From contig DEIL01000263.1 in assembly GCA_002352445.1 (NCBI GenBank), forward strand, positions 1,208-11,105: a stretch of 9,898 bases of DNA, given 5' to 3'. Source of the stretch: Desulfobulbaceae bacterium UBA2775 (GTDB lineage: Bacteria > Desulfobacterota > Desulfobulbia > Desulfobulbales > Desulfocapsaceae). Position numbers and translations under genes: made by a program. The notes under the pieces are model-generated. The model was given only the letters and a program-made list of their open reading frames with translations, had not been told where the DNA came from and ran no database searches. Shown piece after piece: positions 1-6,622 of this stretch (position 1 is its first letter; every line of letters begins with the position of its first letter).

Positions 1-777
1 ACCCCAGTCTCTGCCACTGTGTGCACCGCCGTTTGCCGGATAATTTCCTGCAACATACTCTTTTACACCAGCCTGGTCGATACGGATATCATCTCTCCAG
101 GTACCGATAACGGAGACATCGGAACGGGCGATAGCAGCAACGCAGTCATTGGGGCATCCGGAAAATTTAAACTTAAATTTATAGGGGAAAGCCGGACGAT
201 GGATTTCATCCTGATAGTGCATGGTCAGATGATGACATGCTTCCTCAGTATCGTAGCACGACCACTCACAGCGTGACTGACCGACACAGTTAGCAGGAGT
301 ACGCAGGTTGGAACCGGAACCACCAAGATCCTGTCCCATATCGTGGGTCAGATCCCAGAAGAAAGGCTCAAGATTCTCGGTACGGGTACCCAGCAGAATG
401 ATATCGCCGGTTGAACCATGGAAGTTGGTCATACCGGAACCGTGCTTCTCCCACAGATCCATCATCTGGCGCAGATTTGCAGTCGAATAGTATTTGGATG
501 CGGGCTGTGCCACACGAATAGTGTGAAAATGCTCCACACCGGGAAACTTTTTGGGCAGGTCTACATAGCGGCCAACAATACCACCACCGTATCCGAACAC
601 ACCTACAATACCACCATGCTTCCAGTGAGTGATTCTCTCTTTATAGGACAGCTCCAGAACACCAAGAATATCCCAACACTCCGGCTTCGTCTCCGCCTGG
701 CGCTTAATGTCGGTCACGAAGCTTGGCCACGGGCCACTCTCCAACTGGTCCAACAAGGGCGTCTCATGTTTCGCCAT
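1..777 (-). CDS. dsrA: Dissimilatory sulfite reductase subunit alpha, 5' part (259 codons; truncated by window edge)
   Basis: DsrA pairs with DsrB in the cytoplasmic siroheme enzyme that reduces sulfite in the last stage of dissimilatory sulfate reduction. The start is ATG at 777, and the frame is open to base 1. The N-terminus reads MAKHETPLLDQLESGPWPSF, typical of the family, followed by HWKHGGIVGVFGYGGG (about 51-66) and GSGSNLRTP (153-161). The siroheme/[4Fe-4S] ligand motifs are both visible: C-X5-C at Cys164 and Cys170, and C-X3-C at Cys208 and Cys212. The segment HRPAFPYKFKFKFSGCPNDC (193-212) is a DsrA hallmark. The expected ferredoxin domain and C-terminal half lie off the edge. As I recall, the same cysteines sit near 177-225 in Desulfovibrio, so the N-terminal part here is about 13 residues shorter. 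The overall wording resembles Desulfobulbales. An AGGAGG ribosome site precedes the start. The gene is separated from pgi by 255 bp containing its own promoter candidate. Confidence 0.97.
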   Translation of the reverse strand, partial: MAKHETPLLDQLESGPWPSFVTDIKRQAETKPECWDILGVLELSYKERITHWKHGGIVGVFGYGGGIVGRYVDLPKKFPGVEHFHTIRVAQPASKYYSTANLRQMMDLWEKHGSGMTNFHGSTGDIILLGTRTENLEPFFWDLTHDMGQDLGGSGSNLRTPANCVGQSRCEWSCYDTEEACHHLTMHYQDEIHRPAFPYKFKFKFSGCPNDCVAAIARSDVSVIGTWRDDIRIDQAGVKEYVAGNYPANGGAHSGRDWG

Positions 778-782
778 GATTT

Positions 783-788
783 CCTCCT
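783..788 (-). promoter_or_regulatory. Ribosome binding site of dsrA (AGGAGG)
   Basis: A full-consensus AGGAGG on the minus strand lies 5 bp before the dsrA ATG, in the context AAAGGAGGAAATC-ATG. It fixes the dsrA start and suggests strong translation, as expected for an abundant energy-metabolism enzyme. Confidence 0.85.
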
Positions 789-947
789 TTGAAATTACAG
801 TTAAACTTCAACCTTAACCAAATTTTTAACTCTAACCCGAATGGATCAGAACTTTTAAAATTTTCATGTTCACCCAACCACTGCTCTGATAGACCAGGCA
901 AGTAGAAAGGCGACATAGTCAAATTATGAATCTTCGTTCAGCGAGTG

Positions 948-976
948 AGCATATCTTTGCTGGGAGATTTTGTCAA
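948..976 (-). promoter_or_regulatory. Candidate sigma-70 promoter of dsrA
   Basis: On the minus strand a perfect -35 hexamer TTGACA (976-971) is followed by a 17-bp spacer and a -10 hexamer TATGCT (953-948; four of six matches to TATAAT). Transcription would begin near 941, giving a leader of about 164 nt before the dsrA ATG. It lies in the gap after pgi. The prediction rests on hexamers and spacing alone. Confidence 0.55.
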
Positions 977-986
977 CAAAAATCCC
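962..986. repeat. Imperfect inverted repeat overlapping the dsrA -35 box
   Basis: The core is TTTTGT (968-973), two central bases, then ACAAAA (976-981). It is flanked by GGGA (962-965) and TCCC (983-986), which also pair, apart from a one-base length difference between the arms. The -35 hexamer of the dsrA promoter candidate (971-976) lies inside it. This placement suits a repressor or activator site. It does not match the Rex or HcpR consensus as I remember them, so no regulator is named. Confidence 0.4.
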
Positions 987-1032
987 TTCTCACCCGGCCA
1001 AAAAATGAACAGCCATTCAGCCACGAAATTCT

Positions 1033-2637
1033 TTACTGCTCACGCCCAAACAGCTGCCTGATAAATCTTTTTTCGAGGCTTTCACTGTCAACTGCAGGAG
1101 TAGTCATTGCCGTTAAAAACTGTTTCGCCAGAACTTTCCCCAGTTGCACCCCTTCCTGATCAAACGAGTTTATATTCCAGATAAATCCCTGGAAAGCTAT
1201 TTTGGCCTCATAGACGGCCAAAATAGCGCCCATTACCTTTGGCGTCAGCTGTTCCGCAAAAAGCAGGCTGGAAGGCCGGTTTCCCTCAAACCTCTTGTTC
1301 GGGTTTGCAGAGTCCTGACCTGTTGCCAGTGCCACTACCTGAGCAAATAAATTTGACTGCAGCTTTTCCTGGGACGTTGAACCCTGCACATTTTTATCCT
1401 GCCCTGTTTGAGATTTCGCAAAACCTATAAACTCAGCTGGAACCACCTCCGTCCCCTGATGCAGCAATTGATAGAAAGCATGCTGACCGTTTGTCCCCGG
1501 CTCTCCCCAGATAACCGGCCCGGTTTTATAATCTACTCTTTCACCCTGCCGGTTAATGGATTTACCGTTGCTCTCCATATCACACTGCTGGAGATGTGCC
1601 GGAAAACGGTGCAGAGCCTGGCTGTACGGCAAAATGGCCAGATTGGTGCTGTTAAGAAGATTGTGATTCCATACTCCTAAAAGTGCAAGCATCAGAGGAA
1701 TGTTCTTATAAATATCACTCTCCTCAGCCTCATAATCTACAGTAGCCGCCCCCTCCAGAAACTCCATCACCCTGTCAAAGCCCATATAAAAACCAAGCAT
1801 TGCCGCACCGACCATGGATGTCGAGCTGTATCGTCCACCTATATAATCAAACATATAAAAAGAGCGCAGGTATTCGTTGGGATTATCCATCGGACTCTTC
1901 TCACCGGTGACGGCAATACACTGCTTCGCAGGATCCAGCCCTCTTTCTTCCATCAGGGAACGAACCAGACGTTCATTGGTAAGGGTCTCAAGGGTTGTAC
2001 CGCTCTTGGATACAATATTTACTATACAGGTTCCCAGATTAACCTCAGCCAGAACCCGTGCAGCATCATCGGGGTCTACATTCGAGATGAAAAAGACTTT
2101 CCTGCCGCTGATACCATACGGCTTCAATGCTTCATAAATAGATCTGGGGCCTAGATCAGAACCTCCTATACCAATATGAACCATGGTATCAAAAGGTTTT
2201 CCATGATGGTTGAGCAGTTGGCCATTGTGCAGTTCTGCCAGAAAATTTCGTAGTTTTTCAAGTTCCAGGTGAGCCTGGCCTGTGGCAACGGGCTCTACCG
2301 GGGATGAAGAAAACAGATCCCGGCATGCGGTGTGAAGTACTTGCCTGTTTTCACTCTCAACTCCTTCAATCCTGTTGATGATTTTCCCCCTGCGCATTTC
2401 TTTAAACTGGTCAACAAGAAGAAGTTCATCGGCAAGAGCCTGCAGGGAGAGAAGAACCGCATTGTCCACCCGTTCAGTGGCAAAATAGAGCTTCAACAGC
2501 CGAGAACGGCTTACATAGTTTTCCAGCCTTCCTTCTGCCTCCAGAGCACCTGCAGCAGTGAGATCGTAGGGGGTTTTCGCCAGCTGCTGCAGTTTTTGCC
2601 AAGCCCGTGTAAATGTCATATCAGTCAACTTTTCCAA
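1033..2637 (-). CDS. pgi: Glucose-6-phosphate isomerase (534 aa)
   Basis: Pgi interconverts glucose 6-phosphate and fructose 6-phosphate in cytoplasmic glycolysis/gluconeogenesis. It is full length for the family. The first family signature (YIGGRYSSTSMVGA) is at about 265-278, and the second covers the SFDQEGVQLGK block at 491-501. Sugar-phosphate binding residues are visible in SKSGTT (210-215). The expected catalytic residues are present: Arg269 in GGR, Glu355 in MESNGK, His386 in GTNGQH, and Lys501 in VQLGK. The start is a TTG at 2637, chosen because AGGAGG lies 7 bp upstream; the first in-frame ATG (codon 7, at 2619) has no ribosome site. The gene starts 34 bp after rpe and is probably cotranscribed with it. 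In an organism living on sulfate respiration it likely serves gluconeogenesis or polysaccharide synthesis as well as sugar use (inference). Confidence 0.97.
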   Translation of the reverse strand: MEKLTDMTFTRAWQKLQQLAKTPYDLTAAGALEAEGRLENYVSRSRLLKLYFATERVDNAVLLSLQALADELLLVDQFKEMRRGKIINRIEGVESENRQVLHTACRDLFSSSPVEPVATGQAHLELEKLRNFLAELHNGQLLNHHGKPFDTMVHIGIGGSDLGPRSIYEALKPYGISGRKVFFISNVDPDDAARVLAEVNLGTCIVNIVSKSGTTLETLTNERLVRSLMEERGLDPAKQCIAVTGEKSPMDNPNEYLRSFYMFDYIGGRYSSTSMVGAAMLGFYMGFDRVMEFLEGAATVDYEAEESDIYKNIPLMLALLGVWNHNLLNSTNLAILPYSQALHRFPAHLQQCDMESNGKSINRQGERVDYKTGPVIWGEPGTNGQHAFYQLLHQGTEVVPAEFIGFAKSQTGQDKNVQGSTSQEKLQSNLFAQVVALATGQDSANPNKRFEGNRPSSLLFAEQLTPKVMGAILAVYEAKIAFQGFIWNINSFDQEGVQLGKVLAKQFLTAMTTPAVDSESLEKRFIRQLFGREQ

Positions 2638-2644
2638 ATTGATT

Positions 2645-2650
2645 CCTCCT
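2645..2650 (-). promoter_or_regulatory. Ribosome binding site that sets a TTG start for pgi
   Basis: AGGAGG on the minus strand lies 7 bp before the TTG codon at 2637-2635. It decides the pgi start in favour of TTG over the later ATG at 2619. Confidence 0.75.
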
Positions 2651-2671
2651 CACCCTGCAGCCTATCCACCT

Positions 2672-3370
2672 CTATTCCAGGTTATTCAGGTTAGTGGTTC
2701 CTGCTGCTGCCTTCGCATTTTTTTTCAAATGACTAATTGTCTCCCTATAGTCATCACTGCCGAAAACTGCCGAACCGGCAACAAAAATATTTGCCCCGGC
2801 CTCAGCAATATCACCAATGGTATTACCGCTGACTCCACCATCTACTTCAATACCGACATCCAACCCCATGGCATCAACACGCTGGCGCAGCTGCCAGATT
2901 TTTGCCAGAGTTGACGGTATAAAAGACTGTCCGCCAAAACCGGGATTGACCGACATTAGCATGACCAGATCCAGATCTTCCAAAATATAATCAAGGGTGG
3001 AAAGAGAGGTGGCAGGATTTAGAACAGCTCCGGACTTTTTCCCCAGCTCTTTAATCCTCGATATTGTCCTGTGAAGATGGGGACACGTTTCAACATGCAC
3101 AGTAATCCAGTCAGCACCGGCTGCAGCAAATGATTCGAGGTATTTATCAGGATCAGCGATCATCAGATGAACATCCAGTTCTTTCTCTGTCACTCGCTTT
3201 ACGGCCTCTACAACAAGAGGCCCTATTGTAATGTTTGGTACAAACTGCCCATCCATCACATCGATATGGATAACATCAGCACCCGCCCTGTCCACAGCTC
3301 GAACCTCCTCCCCCAGTCGGGTAAAATCTGCCGATAATATTGATGGTGCTATCTGTATTTTTTTGTTCAT
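2672..3370 (-). CDS. rpe: Ribulose-phosphate 3-epimerase (232 aa)
   Basis: Rpe interconverts ribulose 5-phosphate and xylulose 5-phosphate in the pentose-phosphate pathway. It is a TIM-barrel metalloenzyme of the usual length. The first family signature (IHIDVMDGQFVPNIT) is at 34-48 and the second (VNPGFGGQSF) at about 141-150. The metal and catalytic residues expected for the family are visible: His35 and Asp37 in HIDVMD, His68 in DVHLMI, and Asp177 in EVDGG. The start chosen is ATG 3370 (MNKKIQIAPSIL), which has AGGAG 4 bp upstream. An alternative ATG at 3382 would add MRRD; it has no ribosome site but overlaps the end of a short leader ORF as ATGA. The neighbours are dprA 74 bp upstream and pgi 34 bp downstream, so rpe and pgi form a small sugar-phosphate pair. 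Confidence 0.96.
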   Translation of the reverse strand: MNKKIQIAPSILSADFTRLGEEVRAVDRAGADVIHIDVMDGQFVPNITIGPLVVEAVKRVTEKELDVHLMIADPDKYLESFAAAGADWITVHVETCPHLHRTISRIKELGKKSGAVLNPATSLSTLDYILEDLDLVMLMSVNPGFGGQSFIPSTLAKIWQLRQRVDAMGLDVGIEVDGGVSGNTIGDIAEAGANIFVAGSAVFGSDDYRETISHLKKNAKAAAGTTNLNNLE

Positions 3371-3378
3371 GTCTCTCC

Positions 3379-3420
3379 TCATGCACTTATCAGGTGGATT
3401 AGGCTGTTAGCAAAAGCCAT
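3379..3420 (-). promoter_or_regulatory. Candidate 13-codon leader ORF before rpe
   Basis: After the dprA stop comes AGGAGG (3438-3433), then 12 bp, then an ATG at 3420 opening a 13-codon frame (MAFANSLIHLISA). Its TGA overlaps the upstream rpe ATG at 3382 in the four bases ATGA. The 12-bp spacing is longer than optimal. The arrangement could couple rpe translation to upstream ribosomes, or it may be chance. Confidence 0.22.
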
Positions 3421-3444
3421 TTCTTTGTTCTGCCTCCTGACAGT

Positions 3445-4551
3445 CTAACCACCTATTTTCCTGATCTGATCTCCCGGAAGCACTTCCACGAGCTCTTCCA
3501 ACTCCAGAAAGAGCAACAATTCGCTCATCCTGGCAGGGGACAAGCCGGAACGTTCTATCAGCTGATCACGGGTTTGCGGATAGGGTTCTATATGACTCAG
3601 CAGGGCATCTGCATCCGGGTCGAGATCCAAAACTCGATTACTTCTCCCGACCAACCTCTGGCCTGCATGGCCTGCCGCACTTCCCGGGAATTCCTCCAGG
3701 ATATCCTCGGCTCCAAGAACCAGCTTGGCCCCCTGCTGCAACAGCCAGTGAGCTCCTGCACTTTTGTGCGAATCAACCTGGCCGGGAACTGCAAAAACCT
3801 CCCTGCCGTAATCAAGAGCAAGCTGTGCTGTAATCAATGAACCGGATTTTTTTGCCGCCTCGACAATAACAACTCCTTTGCTCAATCCTGCAATAATTCG
3901 ATTTCTTGCAGGAAAGCGAAATCCTTCCGGCTGGGTTCCCAGGGGATACTCACTTACCAGAACACCCTGTTCTGCAATTTTGCGATAAAGATCTCTATTT
4001 TGTCGCGGGTAGACAACATCCAATCCACACCCGAGCACTGCAAGAGTATCTCCTCCCACAGCCAGAGCGCCGGCATGAGCTTCCGCATCAATCCCATGAG
4101 CCAGACCGGAGACAACCGTAACCGAGAACCCGGCTAAACTTCCGGCAAGAGAGTATGCTGTTCTCCTGCCGTAGATCGTCGCAGCTCTTGAGCCTACAAT
4201 GGCCACAGAGCTCTCTTTCAAAAGTTCTTTTTTGCCCAGAATGTAAATTACCGGAGGAGGATCGGAAATCTGCTGGAGCAGTGAAGGATACCCAGGGTCT
4301 TCAAACGAAAGAGCCTCCCCGCCAACCGATTCCAATTTTGAGAGTTCATCTCTGCCGCGCTGTAAAATAATATCTCGTGATGCTAAGCCACTGATCTGTT
4401 TTTCACGAATTCCGGGAACCTGGTACAACTGTTTGCGGGAAGCCTGTAACACATCACCAGGAGAATGGAAATAGTCAAGCAGACGCCAGTAGCCGTTGAT
4501 TCCCAGGCCCGGCACAAGACTAAGACTGATCCAATCCTGAATAGAAGACAT
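3445..4551 (-). CDS. dprA: DNA-processing protein DprA/Smf (368 aa)
   Basis: DprA binds incoming or processed single-stranded DNA and helps load RecA; in transformable bacteria it is essential for natural transformation, and it is also widespread in non-competent species. Three parts are visible. An N-terminal helix-hairpin-helix-like region (about 1-65) contains VPGLG and VPGIREKQI. The Rossmann-like core (about 75-290) has VAIVGSR (116-122), SGLAHGIDAEAH (148-159), VLGCG (172-176), FPARNRIIAGLS (213-224) and GSLITA (237-242). A C-terminal winged-helix domain follows (about 313-365, with PQTRDQLIERSGLS). The start is ATG 4551 because GGAG lies 6 bp upstream; frames extend to ATG 4563 and GTG 4569, but neither has a ribosome site. 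The gene lies 34 bp after rpoD and 74 bp before rpe, on the same strand, so it is probably in the rpoD transcript. Confidence 0.96.
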   Translation of the reverse strand: MSSIQDWISLSLVPGLGINGYWRLLDYFHSPGDVLQASRKQLYQVPGIREKQISGLASRDIILQRGRDELSKLESVGGEALSFEDPGYPSLLQQISDPPPVIYILGKKELLKESSVAIVGSRAATIYGRRTAYSLAGSLAGFSVTVVSGLAHGIDAEAHAGALAVGGDTLAVLGCGLDVVYPRQNRDLYRKIAEQGVLVSEYPLGTQPEGFRFPARNRIIAGLSKGVVIVEAAKKSGSLITAQLALDYGREVFAVPGQVDSHKSAGAHWLLQQGAKLVLGAEDILEEFPGSAAGHAGQRLVGRSNRVLDLDPDADALLSHIEPYPQTRDQLIERSGLSPARMSELLLFLELEELVEVLPGDQIRKIGG

Positions 4552-4557
4552 TTTTTT

Positions 4558-4561
4558 CTCC
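4558..4561 (-). promoter_or_regulatory. Ribosome binding site that sets the dprA start
   Basis: GGAG on the minus strand, six A residues before the ATG at 4551. The upstream in-frame ATG (4563) and GTG (4569) have no comparable site, so the shorter 368-residue protein is preferred. Confidence 0.5.
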
Positions 4562-4585
4562 ATCTTCACAGCGTGGGGTCAGGGA

Positions 4586-6202
4586 CTAATCAGTCATAAA
4601 AACACGGAGTTCATCCACTCGGGATGGATGTTTCAACTTAACAATGGCCTGGGCCTCAATCTGACGGATACGCTCTCTGGTAACGGCAAAACACTGTCCC
4701 ACCTCCTCCAGGGTATGATCGCAGTCAACATCAATGCCATAGCGCATCCTCAACACTTTTGCCTCTCTCGGTGTAAGGGAGGACATCACCTGACGAAGGC
4801 ACTCTCTGAGGCTTGTAACCATACTGGCCTCGTCAGGACCAATCTTATCTTTATCTTCAATAAAATCACCAAGTTGACTCTCCCCATCATCCCCAACAGG
4901 AGTATCCAGAGAAATCGCATCTTTTGCAATTTTCAGGGCAGATTTCACTTTACCGGGATCAGTTCCCAGCTGTTCCGCCATCTCTTCCGTAGTAGGTTCT
5001 CTATGCTCCTCCAGCAGAAAGTCCTTGGACACCCGCAACAATCGATTGATCGTTTCAATCATATGAACAGGCAACCGGATAGTTCTTCCCTGATCTGCAA
5101 TACCGCGGGTGATTGACTGCCGGATCCACCATGTCGCATAGGTGCTGAATTTGTAACCCCGATGATAATCAAATTTCTCCACAGCTTTCATCAAGCCGAT
5201 ATTTCCCTCCTGGATCAGGTCGGAAAACTGAAGACCACGATTGACAAATTTTTTTGATACAGATATGACCAACCGAAGATTAGCTCTAACCAAACCCTCT
5301 CTTCCGTCTTTATACATCTCCTGACCGGAATCAACCTCGTGGAGGATTTGTCCCAACTGACTTTGGGACAACCCGGATTCTGCCAGCATCTGCCTATTGA
5401 CCTGTTGCTCAACTGCCTCTGGAGTCACCTCAACAGAACAACCATCGCTTTTAAGACTATATTCCCCCATGACTGTGACAAATACTTTTCGAAATTTCTT
5501 CGATAACTCCTCTAGTCCTGCAGCAACAGCCGTCACACAGTCAGAACAGATAATTTTATCTTTAAAAAGTACGGCAATTTCTTCTCCGGCCTGTTCCATT
5601 CTGTTGAAAAGCTCTTTTGCCTCATCCGACCCCTCATCCAGTGCCAGATACTCTTTTAACAATTCACTCCGGTCTCTATCAAATTCAACAGCTCTATCCA
5701 CATGGGTAAGCAGAATTCTGCTCTCACGTTCAACCTCGTCAGGCCGGTCATCCTGAATACCTGAGACAATCTGGCATATTCTGGAGCGATTGTCCGCCAG
5801 CCCTTTAACAACCTGCAACAGTGCCGGAATCGCCAGGGGAGTCTTGATTACTGCATTCTGTACTCTTTTCTTGCCATCCTCCATCATTTTCGCAAGTTTC
5901 AGCTCTTCTTTATGATTGAGCAGAGTAAGCGTCCCCATTTCCCGAAGATAAATATTCATGGGGTCGATGGATGTTTTAGATTTTGACGACCGTTTCCCTG
6001 AAGCCCGGGAAATCTTCCTTCGATCACCCTTGCGGCGATCAGTGAAGGATTCGCTTCGACGGTCACCCACACCTCCGGCTCGTCTGTCATACCTGGAGTC
6101 TGAAAAATCTACAGGAGCAGCCTCTTCATCACAATTATCATCAGTCGTTCCATAGTCCGATGTTTCCTTGCGGGTATCATAATCACGCATTCCACCATTC
6201 AT
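4586..6202 (-). CDS. rpoD: Primary RNA polymerase sigma factor, sigma-70 family (538 aa)
   Basis: RpoD directs core RNA polymerase to housekeeping promoters. Region 1.2 is at about 80-110 (DPMNIYLREMGTLTLL). A reduced non-conserved region lies between 1.2 and 2 (about 115-290). Region 2 is at about 303-372 (LVRANLRLVISVSKKFVNRG, then YKFSTYATWWIRQ). Region 3 begins with TIRLPVHMIETINRL (374-388). Region 4 is at about 465-533, with the -35 recognition helix-turn-helix TLEEVGQCFAVTRERIRQIE (497-516). Regions 2-4 match primary, not alternative, sigma factors. The N-terminal 78 residues do not look like region 1.1. They are hydrophilic, first acidic and then basic, with four Asp-Arg-Arg triplets at 39, 47, 55 and 60. 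The start ATG 6202 has only a weak GGTGG ribosome site. It overlaps the stop of a 13-codon leader ORF by ATGA. dnaG lies upstream as in many bacteria; dprA follows after 34 bp. Confidence 0.97.
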   Translation of the reverse strand: MNGGMRDYDTRKETSDYGTTDDNCDEEAAPVDFSDSRYDRRAGGVGDRRSESFTDRRKGDRRKISRASGKRSSKSKTSIDPMNIYLREMGTLTLLNHKEELKLAKMMEDGKKRVQNAVIKTPLAIPALLQVVKGLADNRSRICQIVSGIQDDRPDEVERESRILLTHVDRAVEFDRDRSELLKEYLALDEGSDEAKELFNRMEQAGEEIAVLFKDKIICSDCVTAVAAGLEELSKKFRKVFVTVMGEYSLKSDGCSVEVTPEAVEQQVNRQMLAESGLSQSQLGQILHEVDSGQEMYKDGREGLVRANLRLVISVSKKFVNRGLQFSDLIQEGNIGLMKAVEKFDYHRGYKFSTYATWWIRQSITRGIADQGRTIRLPVHMIETINRLLRVSKDFLLEEHREPTTEEMAEQLGTDPGKVKSALKIAKDAISLDTPVGDDGESQLGDFIEDKDKIGPDEASMVTSLRECLRQVMSSLTPREAKVLRMRYGIDVDCDHTLEEVGQCFAVTRERIRQIEAQAIVKLKHPSRVDELRVFMTD

Positions 6203-6240
6203 ATCGCCACCAAATCGTCATCATTTCCAGTTAAGGTCAT
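6199..6240 (-). promoter_or_regulatory. Candidate 13-codon leader ORF coupled to rpoD
   Basis: ATG at 6240 opens the frame MTLTGNDDDLVAI and ends in TGA at 6201-6199, overlapping the rpoD ATG (6202) as ATGA. A GGTGGGAG ribosome site lies 6 bp before the ATG, better than that of rpoD itself. This is the classical layout for translational coupling, so ribosomes finishing the leader could restart on rpoD. No protein function is implied. Confidence 0.35.
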
Positions 6241-6273
6241 TCTGCTCTCCCACCACCTATGCGAACATGATAT

Positions 6274-6293
6274 TTTCAGTAGTAAGGTGCTAA
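6274..6293. repeat. Imperfect direct repeat, copy 1 (before rpoD)
   Basis: On the plus strand this reads TTTCA, GT, AGTAAGG, TG, CTAA. It matches copy 2 at 6426-6446 in the TTTCA, AGTAAGG and CTAA blocks, 16 identical bases out of about 20. The copies are 153 bp apart when measured from their AGTAAGG blocks. Confidence 0.45.
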
Positions 6294-6425
6294 CCCGACA
6301 GGTCGGAAAATTTTTTAGAGTCGCTGGATAAGGTGCCTTGAAGATCTCACTACGGTCGCTATCTGCTGCTGACACTAACCAGTCGAGTTTAGTAGCAGTT
6401 CAGATTTGCTTGTTATTATTACAGC

Positions 6426-6446
6426 TTTCATGGAGTAAGGCACTAA
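6426..6446. repeat. Imperfect direct repeat, copy 2 (between dnaG and rpoD)
   Basis: On the plus strand this reads TTTCA, TGG, AGTAAGG, CA, CTAA; see copy 1 at 6274-6293. The two copies bracket about 130 bp. They could be duplicated regulatory sites, or the remains of a small insertion or tandem duplication. Confidence 0.45.
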
Positions 6447-6622
6447 ACAGTAAAAAAAGTCAAGAAAATTCAGTTGTCACAACAAAAACGATACTTCTTT
6501 CCAACACCCATGAAATGAACTTCACAACGATGACACCGCTTCGCTGTTATGAAAGTAACGTAACCGGAATTCGGAGGAGTAGACAGGACTTTCTTATAAA
6601 CTTCCAGTCACCAGGTACAGAT

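Larger units (their letters stand above)
6241..6622. other. Non-coding gap between dnaG and rpoD
   Basis: With the leader ORF just before rpoD, this makes a 420-bp gap inside the normally tight dnaG-rpoD pair. I see no gene here: the plus-strand open frame from 6338 runs into dnaG antisense and has no family signature. The gap holds an imperfect direct repeat (6274-6293 and 6426-6446) with a shorter partial copy at 6329-6336. It also holds a CCGAC-AG-GTCGG palindrome (6295-6306) next to an AAAATTTTTT tract, and a GTTGT-C-ACAAC palindrome (6473-6483). I found no T-run terminator behind dnaG and no convincing sigma-70 promoter, although a separate rpoD promoter would be expected here. Confidence 0.6.

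Noticed and set aside
1000..1019. Possible pgi terminator (TGAA/TTCA stem followed by six T on the minus strand)
   Set aside because: The stem has only 4 AT-rich pairs around a 6-base loop, too weak to call; it remains the only candidate behind pgi.
4628..5116. 162-codon plus-strand frame inside rpoD
   Set aside because: It is entirely antisense to the conserved sigma regions 3 and 4, whose minus-strand translation is unambiguous.
6295..6316. CCGAC-AG-GTCGG followed by an A/T tract as a plus-strand terminator
   Set aside because: The loop would be 2 bases and no plus-strand gene ends here; better read as a palindromic site.
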